A DNA stretch of 64,000 nt. It comes from Mesorhabditis belari. Its lineage: Eukaryota; Nematoda; Chromadorea; Rhabditida; Rhabditidae. Shown here in pieces: positions 11,273-22,878 of this stretch. How positions within the stretch are numbered: the first letter of the stretch is position 1; each line of letters begins with the position of its first letter. The stretch is from the NCBI GenBank assembly GCA_958450365.1, contig CAUEEP010000936.1:805001-869000 (forward strand). Reading direction: 5' to 3'. The position numbers and the translations under genes are program-made. A model generated the notes under the pieces. The model did no database searches, had not been told where the DNA came from, and saw only the letters and a program-made list of their open reading frames with translations.

Positions 11273-11575
11273 CTTTTGCTAAAAATGAAGTTTAGTATAG
11301 GGTTGTAACAAATGAAAGCGATCAAAACTGATTCAAGAAAAATTTGGAAAGCCAGTTCGCAAGTGTGACACATGGCAAGCACACAATGGTTCGGTAAGCC
11401 AAAATAGACGAATCATCAAGTTTGTAGAGGACGAATAAAACGATACTGATTCTACGATTTGATGGAGCAAAAAAATGATAAAAAAGGAAAACTCCGTGGG
11501 AAACGTGGCCTTCAAAAGATCTATGTTCAATTTTTAGACCGAATATCTTAGCAGCAAAAGCACTTGTTGAATTGT

Positions 11576-12280
11576 AGGTATTTAAAAGGTTCGACTTTTT
11601 CATATGATATAGATAAACATCGGTGTTGAAATTTTGCCTGCGTTTGAGAAGTTCCCAGAAAAGGACGCCTGTCGAACACCAGTAGACACACAACATTCGA
11701 TTCTTTCCGTAGATGTTCCGGTTTGGCACCATTTTTCCTACTTGCCCTTTCTTCAACCACTGCCGTTGTAACACTCGACCATCGTAGAAAATCCACGTTT
11801 GATCATGAGTTATGGTGTTTGAAAGAGAAAGCCGACCATGCCGTTATTCGCTCCACAAGTGGTGGCATATCCGCTTGCTTTTGGCTTCGATTGTTTCCGA
11901 CATTTCGTATGGGATTTGGTGTTGTTTTCTCCAATTTCTCCCACTTTTTGCAGCTATCGCCACACAGTCAATCGTCCACAGTAACGTCCAGCCAATTTTC
12001 GGGTTGATCCATCGGGAATTTGAAGGAATCGGCACCTCAGAATCGATCGATCCACTTTCCGGGGTCGGCCGCTTCCCCTCTTCCGTTTGATCTTCGTGTT
12101 GCCCGTCTTGAATTTGTGAAACCATTCCTGTGCAGTACTCGTTTCAACGAGTTTGTTGCCATAAACTTGATTGATTTCTCGTGCTGCTTTGGCCGCGGAA
12201 ATCCCTCTTGAAGATCGTTGGAGCAGTTGGTCGTGGATTTCTTCTCGAGTTGGCTTCATTCGATCGACTACAACTCTCTT
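11576..12280 (-). pseudogene. Decayed mariner transposase (SETMAR-like)
   Basis: It reads MKPTREEIHDQLLQRSSRGI ... AAKAAREINQVYG ... WFHKFKTGN ... GSGRPRKVD, the mariner helix-turn-helix region, then ITHDQTWIFYDGR and MLCVYWCSTGVLFWELL from the catalytic domain. Several frameshifts are needed, and the acidic pair DE is DQ, so it is dead. Its catalytic part runs directly into promoter sequence of protease copy 2 at about 11575, making a chimeric reading frame (11322-11774). A related relic lies on the plus strand at 34405-34930. Confidence 0.7.
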
Positions 12281-12299
12281 TTCGTGTCGATCCCTAAAA

Positions 12300-12905
12300 A
12301 ATGAATGTTAATTGAAGAAAAAAGAAAGTTTTAGCATGAAAAAGAAAAAAAGAAAAATACAAAACGTTGTGTTGTGAGCGAGTAGTGATGAAAACAAAAA
12401 ATCTCTGGGTTTTTATGGGACAACCCAAAAGCTTACACTAGTAATTATTGGCTTAATCTATTCTAAAAAAAATTTACATGGATAAGGGCTTGGATTAGTG
12501 GAAAAGCTGAGGAAGAGAAATGTTATGGTTGTATGAGTTAGAACTTACTAAAACAGAATATCCTGGAAAAGCTGATAATGAAATACCAGCTAGTGTAAGG
12601 TAATACCTCTTGATAAAAGGTGGGCACGCCGAATAAAACACTCAGAAATCCATGCGTGGACCCCAAGTATTGCGAGATGCAGATTCGCGGGCAACACAGA
12701 ACACAAACGTAGAACTCATAAATTGTTCCGACGATCCGAAACTGTGCTATCAGCTAGATTTATTTTGGGTCGGTTTCAGAGAAAATGGAGTGTTTTCATT
12801 CGGAACTCCAGACGCCACATGTGCCGGTATGTTACGCTTTTGAGGAAAAGAAGTTTCCACAGCGTGTCCCAGACGGTCAGCGATTACGCGTGCGGACAGA
12901 GAAAG
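12300..12905. other. No gene recognised
   Basis: AT-rich to mixed sequence between the mariner relic and the left end of the large palindrome. Two short plus-strand frames overlap at 12652-12923 without family similarity or splice support. Confidence 0.3.
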
Positions 12906-13234
12906 GGTAGCTCCTGGATCTAATCCGATTTTTCATTGAAGGAGAAGTAATGTCATTTTGCTTCACAAACCGGTAATATTGATATTTTTGGAGCTAGGAA
13001 CATTGTGCTTGTCTCGTTGACGCTTTAATGGATTGGTTGTGCACAGAGTACGATATTGATTGACGATTCATGATATCTATTCACGATGTGGTTTGTTTTA
13101 CAACCAAAATTTCGAAATCAAAATCTCATTGAAATCGAAATTTCTAAAGAAACGGGTCTAAAATCAGACAATTAAATTATTTCCTTAGCATCAGCATTAG
13201 TCAATCTTTAGCAACTAAATGTCAAACCAATACA

Positions 13235-13799
13235 GGGTGCGGCAAAAGTTCTGACACTTTTTCTGTAAGCAGTAATTTTTTTGGCTTCAAAAACCCGTGA
13301 ATTTCAAAAAACTAACCCCGGATTCTAAAAATTTAGGTAGTTTCACCCCAATATAGCCATTTTCATAAAAAGATTTCAACTCTCAATAACTTTTTGACGA
13401 GAATTTTTTATATCCCGATCTGGTCGCTGAAGATTTTTGCGAAAGTTGACTTAAACTTTGCAGAATAAAATTTTTTCCAAAAACTGCTGTTACGTTGATA
13501 GAACTGAGTTTTTTCTTGAAAAGAAGCCACAAAAAAACTTTATATCTCAAAAACGAAAGATTTTCAAGCGATTCTACGAAGAGCACCCAAATCTCAACAA
13601 CAAAAAAAAACTGCTGTAACGACCTTTAAACATCCCCATCAAAAGGTTGTTTAGATGGCAATTTTTGTGTAAAAAAGTATATTAGGGGGTAAAAATATCT
13701 GAATTTTTATAATCCAGTGTCAGTTTTTCAAAAATCGCGTTTTTTCCAAGTCAAACTGCCCGTTTACAAAAAGTGTCAGAACTTTTGCCGCACCCTGTA
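13235..13799. mobile_element. MITE, family B, with TA target duplication
   Basis: Perfect-looking inverted termini of about 30 nt starting CAGGGTGCGGCAAAAGTTCT and ending in the complement, flanked by TA on both sides. The equivalent place in the right palindrome arm (about 28200) is the uninterrupted site with a single TA, which proves insertion at TA. The interior resembles 40316-40605. Tc1/mariner-like nonautonomous element. Confidence 0.85.
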
Positions 13800-13829
13800 T
13801 ATCATAAAAAGGAATCTTTTTCAATTTGG

Positions 13830-15546
13830 CTATAGTGCATCGTGGATTGAGTTGAGATCGCTCTTCTCGTATCTTTCCTTCAGTTCACCACAGATTTTCT
13901 TCCAATCCTAAAATTAAAGTTAAAGAAACATTGTAAAGTCTTAGCTTCACTAGAGTACTTTACATTTTTAAGTGAAAGTATCAAAAATCAAAGAAATCTC
14001 ACTCACCGTGTCCGGTGAAAGCGGCAACGCGAAAGGAGAGCGCCTAGGCGTGTAATGAAGTCGATCACTGAAAACACCGGGACGTTTTCTGAATTGAAAC
14101 ATTAAAAACACAAAGAGGTCTCTAATTTGCAAATAAGCAAAGTAATTATTGATTACTCAATCAGTATCAATTTATTGACCCACTCACCTGGCGAATTTGT
14201 TTATCACATCGCCCACATCAAATTCATCTTTTTGCTCGGCATGTCGCATAATTGCCGGAGCCACCCCGACAACGCTTCTTCTAAAACAAGCCCAGTCAAA
14301 TCTGTGAATAAAACAAACCGTCCAATTGCTTCATATCATTGCAGCAAAACTGGTGGTATGTAGACATTTTGAGCATCTGGAGCTTCACTTCAAAGGGGAG
14401 AAATTTCATCCAACATTAGCACATTACCTCTTTTTCTTTCTTGCTGACATCGATGAATGATATCGTCTTTGTCAGGCCATTTATCCGGACTCCAATTCTC
14501 ATAGTGCAACAATGACACCTAAAATTAAAAAAGTTTGCCATATCCATTCGAAATGTTCACCTCTTTGGTCACAGTCTTCGTCTCTTCGCCCTCTTTCTAA
14601 AGTATATTGTCAATTCACGAATAGTTTCCCTGAATCTCAACCTTGTTGTCTTCATCTTTGATAAATTTGTGATAAGGTGCTTTGCAGGTTTAACTCGTAG
14701 ATCACATGGTCTCTTTTTTGAGCTTCTTGCTTTGACGGATCGAGTCCCTCGATAAATCGCTTCGTGTATTTGATCACATAACGGCCATTCTAAAAGAAAA
14801 GGTTACTCTAACTTTCAAAGCTTCATTAATTGAATAAATGTCACCAGCGACAAGTGTGAGTGTTTCTCCTTCTTTTTTTGGCCAATAAGGATAACAGCCT
14901 GTGGTTGGCTCTCTCGCGAAATCACTCTTTTGGGAAAAGAAGCAATCATGCAAGTCTCGTCTTGAAAGAAGCAAGATTATTGAAAATCATTCGGATTTTC
15001 CTGGAGAAACCTGCCAAACGGCTCTCCGCAAATCGATGGCTGCTTGTTCGGTTTTGGGAGCCTAAATCAAGTATAGTGGAAAAATTATTTACCCACCTGA
15101 TACAAAATGTAATCGCGATGGTCGTAGCACCTGTAGGAGCCCGGCAAAAACGGATGGCCGTCCGGTTTTTACGGCTCAACCTAAAAACAACCCAGTACCC
15201 ATTGAGACACCTATTCATCAAAAGTACCAAATTTTTACCTTCAGAAGCTTCTTCTCTCCAACCATCAATTGAAGACGCGATTGATTGTAGATCGAGGCGA
15301 GATTTTGCCAATTCGGTTGATACTCCTTACCTCCAGTCATTTTTTTAACAACCTCTATTACAATCAAAAATTTCTCAACAAACTTCATCGGCATCTGTTT
15401 TCTTTTTTGGGCTCAATTGATCGTTGACAAATCTGGCAAAATCTTTCGGATGTTCGGGTGAGGAAACCTAAAAGAATTTTTAATCAGAAGACCAAGATTT
15501 TCCTCATAATACTTCTCCTCGACTTGACCGATTCCTTGGCTAGCAT
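13830..15546 (-). pseudogene. Protein tyrosine phosphatase-like gene, left arm copy
   Basis: Mirror copy of the plus-strand gene at 26458-28170, with the same exons: start MLAKESVKSRRSIMRKIL, APKTAQAAIDLRRAVWQ, TTGCYPYWPKKEGE, LLHYENWSPDKWPDKDD (WPD region), the P-loop with TGA in place of cysteine (14338-14336), and FARQRPGVFSDRLHY. It carries one lesion more than the right copy: one T fewer in the run before CCCAAAAGAG (near 14930-14945), shifting frame upstream of the YWP motif. It keeps YWP where the right copy has YWS. A MITE sits just past its stop. Almost certainly not an active phosphatase. Confidence 0.65.
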
Positions 15547-16197
15547 TATGCCTCTAAAATTCGAAAGTTTAACACAAACGTTTAAAAGTTCTTCGTTTAA
15601 AAGTAAAAAAAGTTTCACTCACCAGAAAATGATCCGTTCAATCGAAGAGAATATCAAAAATGAATAAGACACCGACCAATGGATCCTTTCCTCTGACTGT
15701 TCAATGTTACTATCGTGTGTTGTATTCTAATTTAGGTTCGATACTTGTGCAAAGACGAATATGTTGGCCGATGTGCGCTGGCATTAATGTGAGGTAATGC
15801 TTACGTGAGAGCCACGATTTCACAGGCGATCGGAATACAACAATTACCTATGGTAAAATCCACTTGGATTTTTTTCTATTTTGATTCAGAGATAAAATTA
15901 ACTTTCTTCCAGAACATTGCCTTTTTCTAGGAAGTGGACGTGGATTCTGTATTGCGCAAAATTGTGAAAGCTCCTTGCAAGAATCCCAACGGAACCCTCC
16001 CTAAACCAGGTGTCTTCTGTTGAAAAAACTTTGTTTTTAGATGAATAATGGAATATGGAAATGGTGTTGGATAAGACGTATGGGAAACTTCGAAAGGGAA
16101 CGATTTAATAACAATAACAACAGAAATAAATAAATAAGTCAACAATTTTGTGTCACAATAAAAACAAAAATAGAATGAAATCAGTTGTGGTATTATA

Positions 16198-16250
16198 CTA
16201 GCTGGGGGGCAATATTTTGCGAAAAAATAGTGCCTCCAACTAGTATCATA
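16198..16250. mobile_element. Deletion remnant of TIR element family A
   Basis: Only the two termini remain (CTAGCTGGGGGGCAATATTT joined to GCGAAAAAATAGTGCC). The right palindrome arm has the longer version at 25348-25812. Confidence 0.6.
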
Positions 16251-16358
16251 CGTACATTATTGTCGAAGCACCATCTGTATCCAATATTATAATTTTTCCA
16301 AACAACCATCGCATCATTGACAGTTTCAGGATTCCTGGTCCGTAATACCTAAACGCCT

Positions 16359-19300
16359 TCATTCTAATTTTGAAAAATAAAACTAAAAATACCTTTTTTG
16401 GACAAAAGTATCATAGAATGCAGTAAATACTGCGATGCTCAAGATTCTCGCGTATTTCTGTTCCACAGGAGAATCCAGACATTCTTGAATGGTTGTATTG
16501 ACCTCTAATCCGTTTGTTCCACCCAGCAATAGTCCTGCCAAACGTGCAGAATCATCAAAGACCGGAGCACCCGAGTATCCTCGCTTCGAACCAGGTGTTC
16601 CGACTAAATAAAAATTTTGTTTATGACGATCAACTCATTGGTTAAAGTCATGATAATAAATAAATTATAATTATTCTTACCTAGATAACTGCCATTCAAC
16701 CACGTCCCTTTGATGATTCCTTGTGTGATCGTCGGCCTAGAAGCTTCAAGACCGACCGGATAGCCCTAAAATTAAACTGTTTAACATATGAAATCAATCG
16801 GCATTTTGTAAAACGCTCCGTCACCTACAATCAAACTAAAAAAAATGGCATACCATTATGAAATATCTAGAGCCGGGATTCAGTTCCTCTGTAGACAGTT
16901 GAAGGTCTTCAAGAGAATCCGAACTAAGTACGGCGAAATCGAAATGGTTACAAATCAAATCGCAGCGCACGCGCACATCCAAACTGCCCTTCAAACCGGG
17001 TCCTTTGATTGGGTACCATTCTCCAAGCTTGAAGGATAAGTGCGCAGCGGTCAAAATGCGCTTATTATTCAATAAGACGCATGATCCCACCCTACCACCA
17101 CGGCCTCCAATGCAAAAAACACGATTTTCCCAATGGTTGAGAATTTTTGAAGTGCCTAAATGAAGATTTTTATTAAATATTTAAACACACATACTATTTG
17201 CTGCGCCCTCCGAAAGAGAATCGACAAAGAACTCCATAGTTGGCCAGCCTTTCGGAAGCAAAAACGACGAGCCAGTTGAATCCAAACTAAAACTAGAATA
17301 GGTTAAAGAAAATAAAATACACTCTAAACTAAATTTTAAAATCGAACTTACTCGCACCATTTCGCCCCTTCATTCTCACCATAACGCAACTTAACGATCG
17401 AAGTCGGCGTGAGGGAAAACAGATTTTTGACAGCCTCCTGTGTTATCACATTTCCCGACAAAGATACGTTGTGCTCCCACACCACGATTCCCTCGTGCAT
17501 CAACTTGATTCGGATCACTAAATGATATTTAAATTCCTTTTTGTGCCTCCCTGCAAAAATTAACTTTGGAAAATTTTTTTTGCATTTTGGTTAGGTCTTG
17601 GTTTATTGGCTAGCACCAGAATACCAAGACACCAAAACTCACTTAAGTGACACACCGGCGATGACCGGATACACTTTACAGGGTGTCTCATAAAAAAAAA
17701 CGTCTCTAAAAATCGAACTCCTTGACTAATGGACATTGATACAGATTCGACTTTGAAGAACTACAAAAAAGTTGTTCAAACATTAGTTTATCAGCCTCAT
17801 ATAAAAAAATTACCTCGTGGTTGTGGTTGTGGTGGTGGTGGTGGTGGTGGTAAACGAGACTCGACAAAGAACTCCATAGTTGGCCAGCCTTCAGGCAGCA
17901 AAAACGAGCCAGTTGAATCCAAACTAAAACTAGAATAGGTTAAAGAAGATAAAATACCCTCAGACTAAATTTTAAAATCGAACTTACTTGCACCATTTTG
18001 CCTCTTCATTATCACCATAACGCAACTTAACGATCGAAGTCGGAGGGAGGGAAAACAGATTTTTGACAGCCTCCTGGGTTATCACATTTCCAGACAAAGA
18101 TACTTTGTGCTCCCACACCACGATTCCCTCGTGCATCAACTTGATTCGGATCACTAAATGATATTAAAATTCCTTTTTGTGCCTCCTTGCAAAAACTAAC
18201 TTTGGTAAAATTTTCTTGTCTACAAAAAAATATTTTGTGCATTTTGGTTAGGTCTTGTTTATTGGCCAGCACCAGAATACCAAGACACCAAAACTCACTT
18301 AAACGAACACCGGCGATGACCGGGTACACTTTACATGGTGTCTATTTTATTTTAGAAAAGTCCTTGACTAACAGACAATGATACAGATTTGACTTTGAAG
18401 AAATACAAAAAAGTTGTTCAAACATTAGTTTATCAACCTCCTATAAAACAAAGCACCTGGTTGTGGTGGTGGTGGTGGTAAACGAGAGTCGACAAAGAAC
18501 TCCATAGTTGGCCAGCCTTCAGGCAGCAAAAACGAGCCAGTTGAATCCAAACTAAAACTAGAATAGGTTAAAGAAGATAACATACACTCAGACTAAATTT
18601 TAAAATCGAACTTACTTGCACCATTTTGCCTCTTCATTATCACCATAACGCAACTTAACGATCGAAGTCGGAGGGAGGGAAAACAGATTTTTGACAGCCT
18701 CCTGGGTTATCACATTTCCAGACAAAGATACTTTGTGCTCCCACACCACGATTCCCTCGTGCATCAACTTGATTCGGATCACTAAATGATATTAAAATTC
18801 CTTTTTGTGCCTCCTTGCAAAAACTAACTTTGGTAAAATTTTCTTGTCTACAAAAAAATATTTTGTGCATTTTGGTTAGGTCTTGTTTATTGGCCAGCAC
18901 CAGAATACCAAGACACCAAAACTCACTTAAACGAATACCGGCGATGACCGGGTACACTTTACATGGTGTCTATTTTATTTTAGAAAAGTCCTTGACTAAC
19001 AGACAATGATACAGATTTGACTTTGAAGAAATACAAAAAAGTTGTTCAAACATTAGTTTATCAACCTCCTATAAAACAAAGCACCTGGTTGTGGTGGTGG
19101 TGGTGGTAAACGAGAGTCGACAAAGAACTCCATAGTTGGCCAGCCTTCAGGCAGCAAAAACGAGCCAGTTGAATCCAAACTAAAACTAGAATAGGTTAAA
19201 GAAGATAACATACACTCAAGACTAAATTTTAAAATCGAACTTACTTGCACCATTTTGCCTCTTCATTATCACCATAACGCAACTTAACGATCGAAGTCGG

Positions 19301-21630
19301 AGGGAGGGAAAACAGATTTTTGACAGCCTCCTGGGTTATCACATTTCCAGACAAAGATACTTTGTGCTCCCACACCACGATTCCCTCGTGCATCAACTTG
19401 ATTCGGATCACTAAATGATATTAAAATTCCTTTTTGTGCCTCCTTGCAAAAACTAACTTTGGTAAAATTTTCTTGTCTACAAAAAAATATTTTGTGCATT
19501 TTGGTTAGGTCTTGTTTATTGGCCAGCACCAGAATACCAAGACACCAAAACTCACTTAAATGACACACCGGCGATGACCTGATACACTTTACAGGGTGTC
19601 TATTTTATTTTAGAAAAGTCCTTGACTAACAGACAATGATACAGATTTGACTTTGAAGAACTACAAAAAAGTTGTTCAAACATTAGTTTATCAGCCTCAT
19701 ATAAAAAAACTAACCTCGTGGTTGTGGTGGTGGTGGTGGTAAACGAGACTCGACAAAGAACTCCATAGTTGACCAGCCTTCAGGAAGCAAAAACGAGCCA
19801 GTTGAATCCAAACTAAAACTAGAATAGGTTAAAGAAGATAAAATACACTCAAAAATAAATTTTAAAATCGAACTTACTCGCACCATTTCGCCCCTTCATT
19901 CTCACCATAACGCAACTTAAGGATCGAAGTCGGAGGGAGGGAAAACAGATTTTTGACAGCCTCCTGTGTTATCACATTTTCTGACAAAGATATGTTGCTC
20001 TCCTTCACCACGATTCCCTCGGGCATCAACGTGATTCGGATCACTAAACGATATTTAAATTCATTTTTTTAACACCCTAAAAAATTTTAACTTTGGTAAA
20101 CTTTTCTTGTCCACAAAAAAATATTTTGTGCATTTTGGTTAGGTCTTGGTTTATTGGCTAGCACCAAAACTCACTTAAATGAACACCGGCGATGACCGGG
20201 TACACTTTACAGGGTGTCTCATAAAAAACGTTTTCAAATCGAACTCCTTGACTAATGGACATTGATACAAATTTGACTTTGAAGAACTACAAAAAAGTTG
20301 TTCAAACATTAAAACTACCAACCTCAGATAAAACAAAACTAACCTCCTGGTTGTGGTGGTGGTGGTCGTGGATAAATTGCTGTAAATATTTGATTTTTCC
20401 ATCCGTCTGCAGGGCACATAAACAATGAGCGAGCTGAATCAAACCTAAAACTAGAATAGATTAAAAAAGATGATTTTATCCTTACATAACAACCCGACTC
20501 GCTTCCGCCTTCGGATCTTTGAACTCCAACCCAGTGGCCCCAGGAAACGTATGCGATAGAGTTGCCAACGAGAGATTTCTGTAAATAAAAGTTGTGATCA
20601 ATATTGACAAAAATTGAAAAAAAAATTCACAAAGACACTAACCTGTCAGAGTTGCAGGGCAATCCGCGTGGTTTTCCATCTTCCCTATCTTTCACGACCA
20701 CGTAGCTCGGCTCTTTTGGACTAACGTCTTCTCCTCCATAGTCTTTGAGGCCGAACTCATTGCCAGCTTTCACGTCATCCGAGTCAGGCGATTCGTTCGG
20801 TAAATCAATCTCTGGCTAAAAATGAAGTTTAGCATAGGGTTGAAATAAATGAAAGCTATCAAAATCGAGTTAAGAAAAATTTGGAAAGCCAGTTCGCAAG
20901 TGCGACATATCAAAACAGTGCGCTCAAAAAAAAGCAAGCACAAAAATAGATTAGACAATGAATCAGTCCATGAAATTTTAGGGTAACATTGCCCATTTAG
21001 GTGGGTAAGTCGTTAAGTAGATAAAAGAGATATTTTTATCAAATTGTCGATAAAGTTAATTGAAATTATCTAAAATTGACAGGATTCTTCAATGTTGGAA
21101 AACTATTTACTATGTGATCAATAGATGGGAGTACACGGGACAACAATCGACGCTACTGTGTCTCATTCGTGGCAATAAAGAGATTAAACAACCGCTGCCG
21201 ACTCGCTGGGGGAGATAATGCAAATGACAGAATCTGTAGTCTTATTGTTTGTGAAACTTCAATTAAATAAATGAATATCTTTAAAAATAAATAGATACAC
21301 TTTAACACAGATTGCTTTATAGAAACACAAGTGGTTTTTTCATAGCATTTGTTCTATAAGCTTGTTTTTAACGAATATAAAACTAGGGAGGGAGGAGCTA
21401 CTATTATGGTAGGTTAGATAGAGAAAGGAATAACGGGCTTAAACCTAATCAATTTAGTTGCGCTCCGATTTTTTCGTAAAGTACATTCCACTCCTTCGAT
21501 AAAACACAAGAAAAAATCTGAAACTCACTGGCTCTTTTGGTCTAACGTCTTCTCCTCTGTAGTCTTTGGGGTCGAACTCATTGGCAGTTTTCACGTCATC
21601 CGAGTAAGGCGATTCGCTCGGCAAATCCAT
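16359..21630 (-). CDS. Multi-module PB1-like / trypsin-like peptidase (protease copy 3)
   Basis: Start exon 21630-21529 (MDLPSESPYSDDVKTANEFD ...) ends in phase 0 and joins exon 20815-20643, which repeats the same acidic segment (IDLPNESPDSDDVKAGNEFG). Next come a diverged module (20578-20486; 20444-20344: TLSHTFPGATGLEF, DSARSLFMCPADGW) and five A+B module pairs near 20043-19720, 19413-19087, 18784-18460, 18155-17815 and 17517-17204. Each A has IRIKLMHEGIVVWEHKVSL, ITQEAVKNLF and LRYGDNE; each B has LDSTGS, GWPTMEFFVDS and a polyproline end. Catalytic exons C 17155-16854, D 16765-16681 and E 16603-16393 give LTAAH (His), FDFAVL (Asp) and RGYSGAPVFDDS (Ser). Predicted length is about 800 residues. 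An extra A at the end of exon E shifts the last codons, lengthening or changing the tail. PB1 identity is inferred from the strand-helix pattern and LRYGDNE. Confidence 0.65.
17680..20215 (-). repeat. Tandem amplification of the module exon pair
   Basis: About four units of 628-629 nt, each containing one A exon, one B exon and the intron between pairs. Units near 18027-18655 and 18655-19284 are almost identical over their length; the outer ones are more diverged. Each intron also carries an open stretch reading ILVLANKQDL on the minus strand and a polyproline-encoding GGT run on the plus strand. Confidence 0.8.
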
Positions 21631-22878
21631 CTTTTGCTAAAAATGAAGTTTAGTATAGGGTTGTAACAAATGAAAGCGATCAAAACTGATTCAAGAAAAA
21701 TTTGGAAAGCCAGTTCGCAAGTGTGACACATGGCAAGCACACAATGGTTCGGTAAGCCAAAAGAGACGAATAATCAAGTTTGTAGAGGACGAATAAAACG
21801 ATACTGATTCTACGATTTGATGGAGCAAAAAGGAAATGATAAAAAAAGAAAACTCTGTGGGAAACATGGCCTTCAAAAGATCTATGTTCAATTTTTAGAC
21901 CGAATATCTTAGCAGCAAAAGCAATTGTCGAATTGTGGGTATTTAAAAGGTTCCATCTTCAAGCAAAAGTCTCATTTGGGGCAAAAACTGAAAACAAAAT
22001 GTTTCAAAAGAGTAATTCCTAGCATCTCGCTTGGGCTCCAAAAATGTTTCCACTTTTCTGTTAACCTCGCTGACATGTCATGACGTGTTAGCGAGGTCTG
22101 ATTTGTCAAAATTCAAAATCTACGCACACGATGCCCTGATATGGAAACACTTTTGCTGCTCTACGGGCCCTTCTAAGGCCTTTTCCAACAAAAAAGGTGC
22201 GCCTTTTACTTGGTGCGCAAAAAAGGCAGCATTTATTTCATCCCCTCCTTACCGAGAAGAAAAAAAGCTGAAAAAAGAAAAAAATCTTAGCATATTAGCA
22301 GCAAAAGCAAAAGCAATTCCCGAATTGTTGGCTGTAGTTCGTTCTCTTGGACCTCTGCCATTTTACCTCCCTAGTTTTCCCCTAGAAAAATCAGACCTCG
22401 CTAACACGTCATGACATGTCAGCGAGGTTAACAGAAAAGTGGAAACATTTTTGGAGCCCAAGCGAGATGCTAGGAATTACTCTTTTGAAACATTTTGTTT
22501 TCAGTTTTTGGCCCAAATGAGACTTTTGCTTGAAGATGGAACCTTTTAAATACCCACAATTCGACAATTGCTTTTGCTGCTAAGATATTCGGTCTAAAAA
22601 TTGAACATAGATCTTTTGAAGGCCATGTTTCCCACAGAGTTTTCTTTTTTTATCATTTCCTTTTTGCTCCATCAAATCGTAGAATCAGTATCGTTTTATT
22701 CGTCCTCTACAAACTTGATTATTCGTCTCTTTTGGCTTACCGAACCATTGCGTGCTTGTCATGTTCTGATTCTTGTCATTTGTCACACTTGCGAACTGGC
22801 TTTCCAAATTTTTCTTGAATCAATTTTGATCACTTTCATTTGTTTCAACCCTATACTAAACTTCATTTTTAGCAAAAG
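21631..22878. promoter_or_regulatory. Palindromic divergent promoter region between protease copies 3 and 4
   Basis: The arms 21631-22104 and 22388-22878 are inverted copies, with a spacer of about 285 nt. Each arm has a TATA-like box, CCTTTTAAATA, at about 21942-21951 and 22543-22552, roughly 310-335 nt from the two start codons. The same box and flank occur upstream of protease copies 1 (about 6490) and 2 (about 11578). A 32-nt near-palindrome beginning CCTCGCT sits at 22065-22096 and 22396-22427. The leader contains an apparent 5' intron ending TTCATTTTTAG before the start codons. Confidence 0.6.

Noticed and set aside
14860..15348. Long plus-strand frame of 162 codons and its partners at 14946-15311 and 26656-27022
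   Set aside because: They lie antisense to, or in the wrong frame of, the PTP-like exons, which show conserved motifs and splice sites on the other strand.
18027..18329. 100-codon frames in each module unit (18027, 18655, 19284), possibly an Arf-like protein
   Set aside because: They straddle an intron and the antiphase of exon A. Only the NKQDL stretch is suggestive, so it is listed as a finding rather than a gene.
22031..22414. 127-codon frame in the palindrome spacer
   Set aside because: No family resemblance, and it is built from promoter-arm and spacer sequence; part of the spacer also occurs inverted at about 6905.
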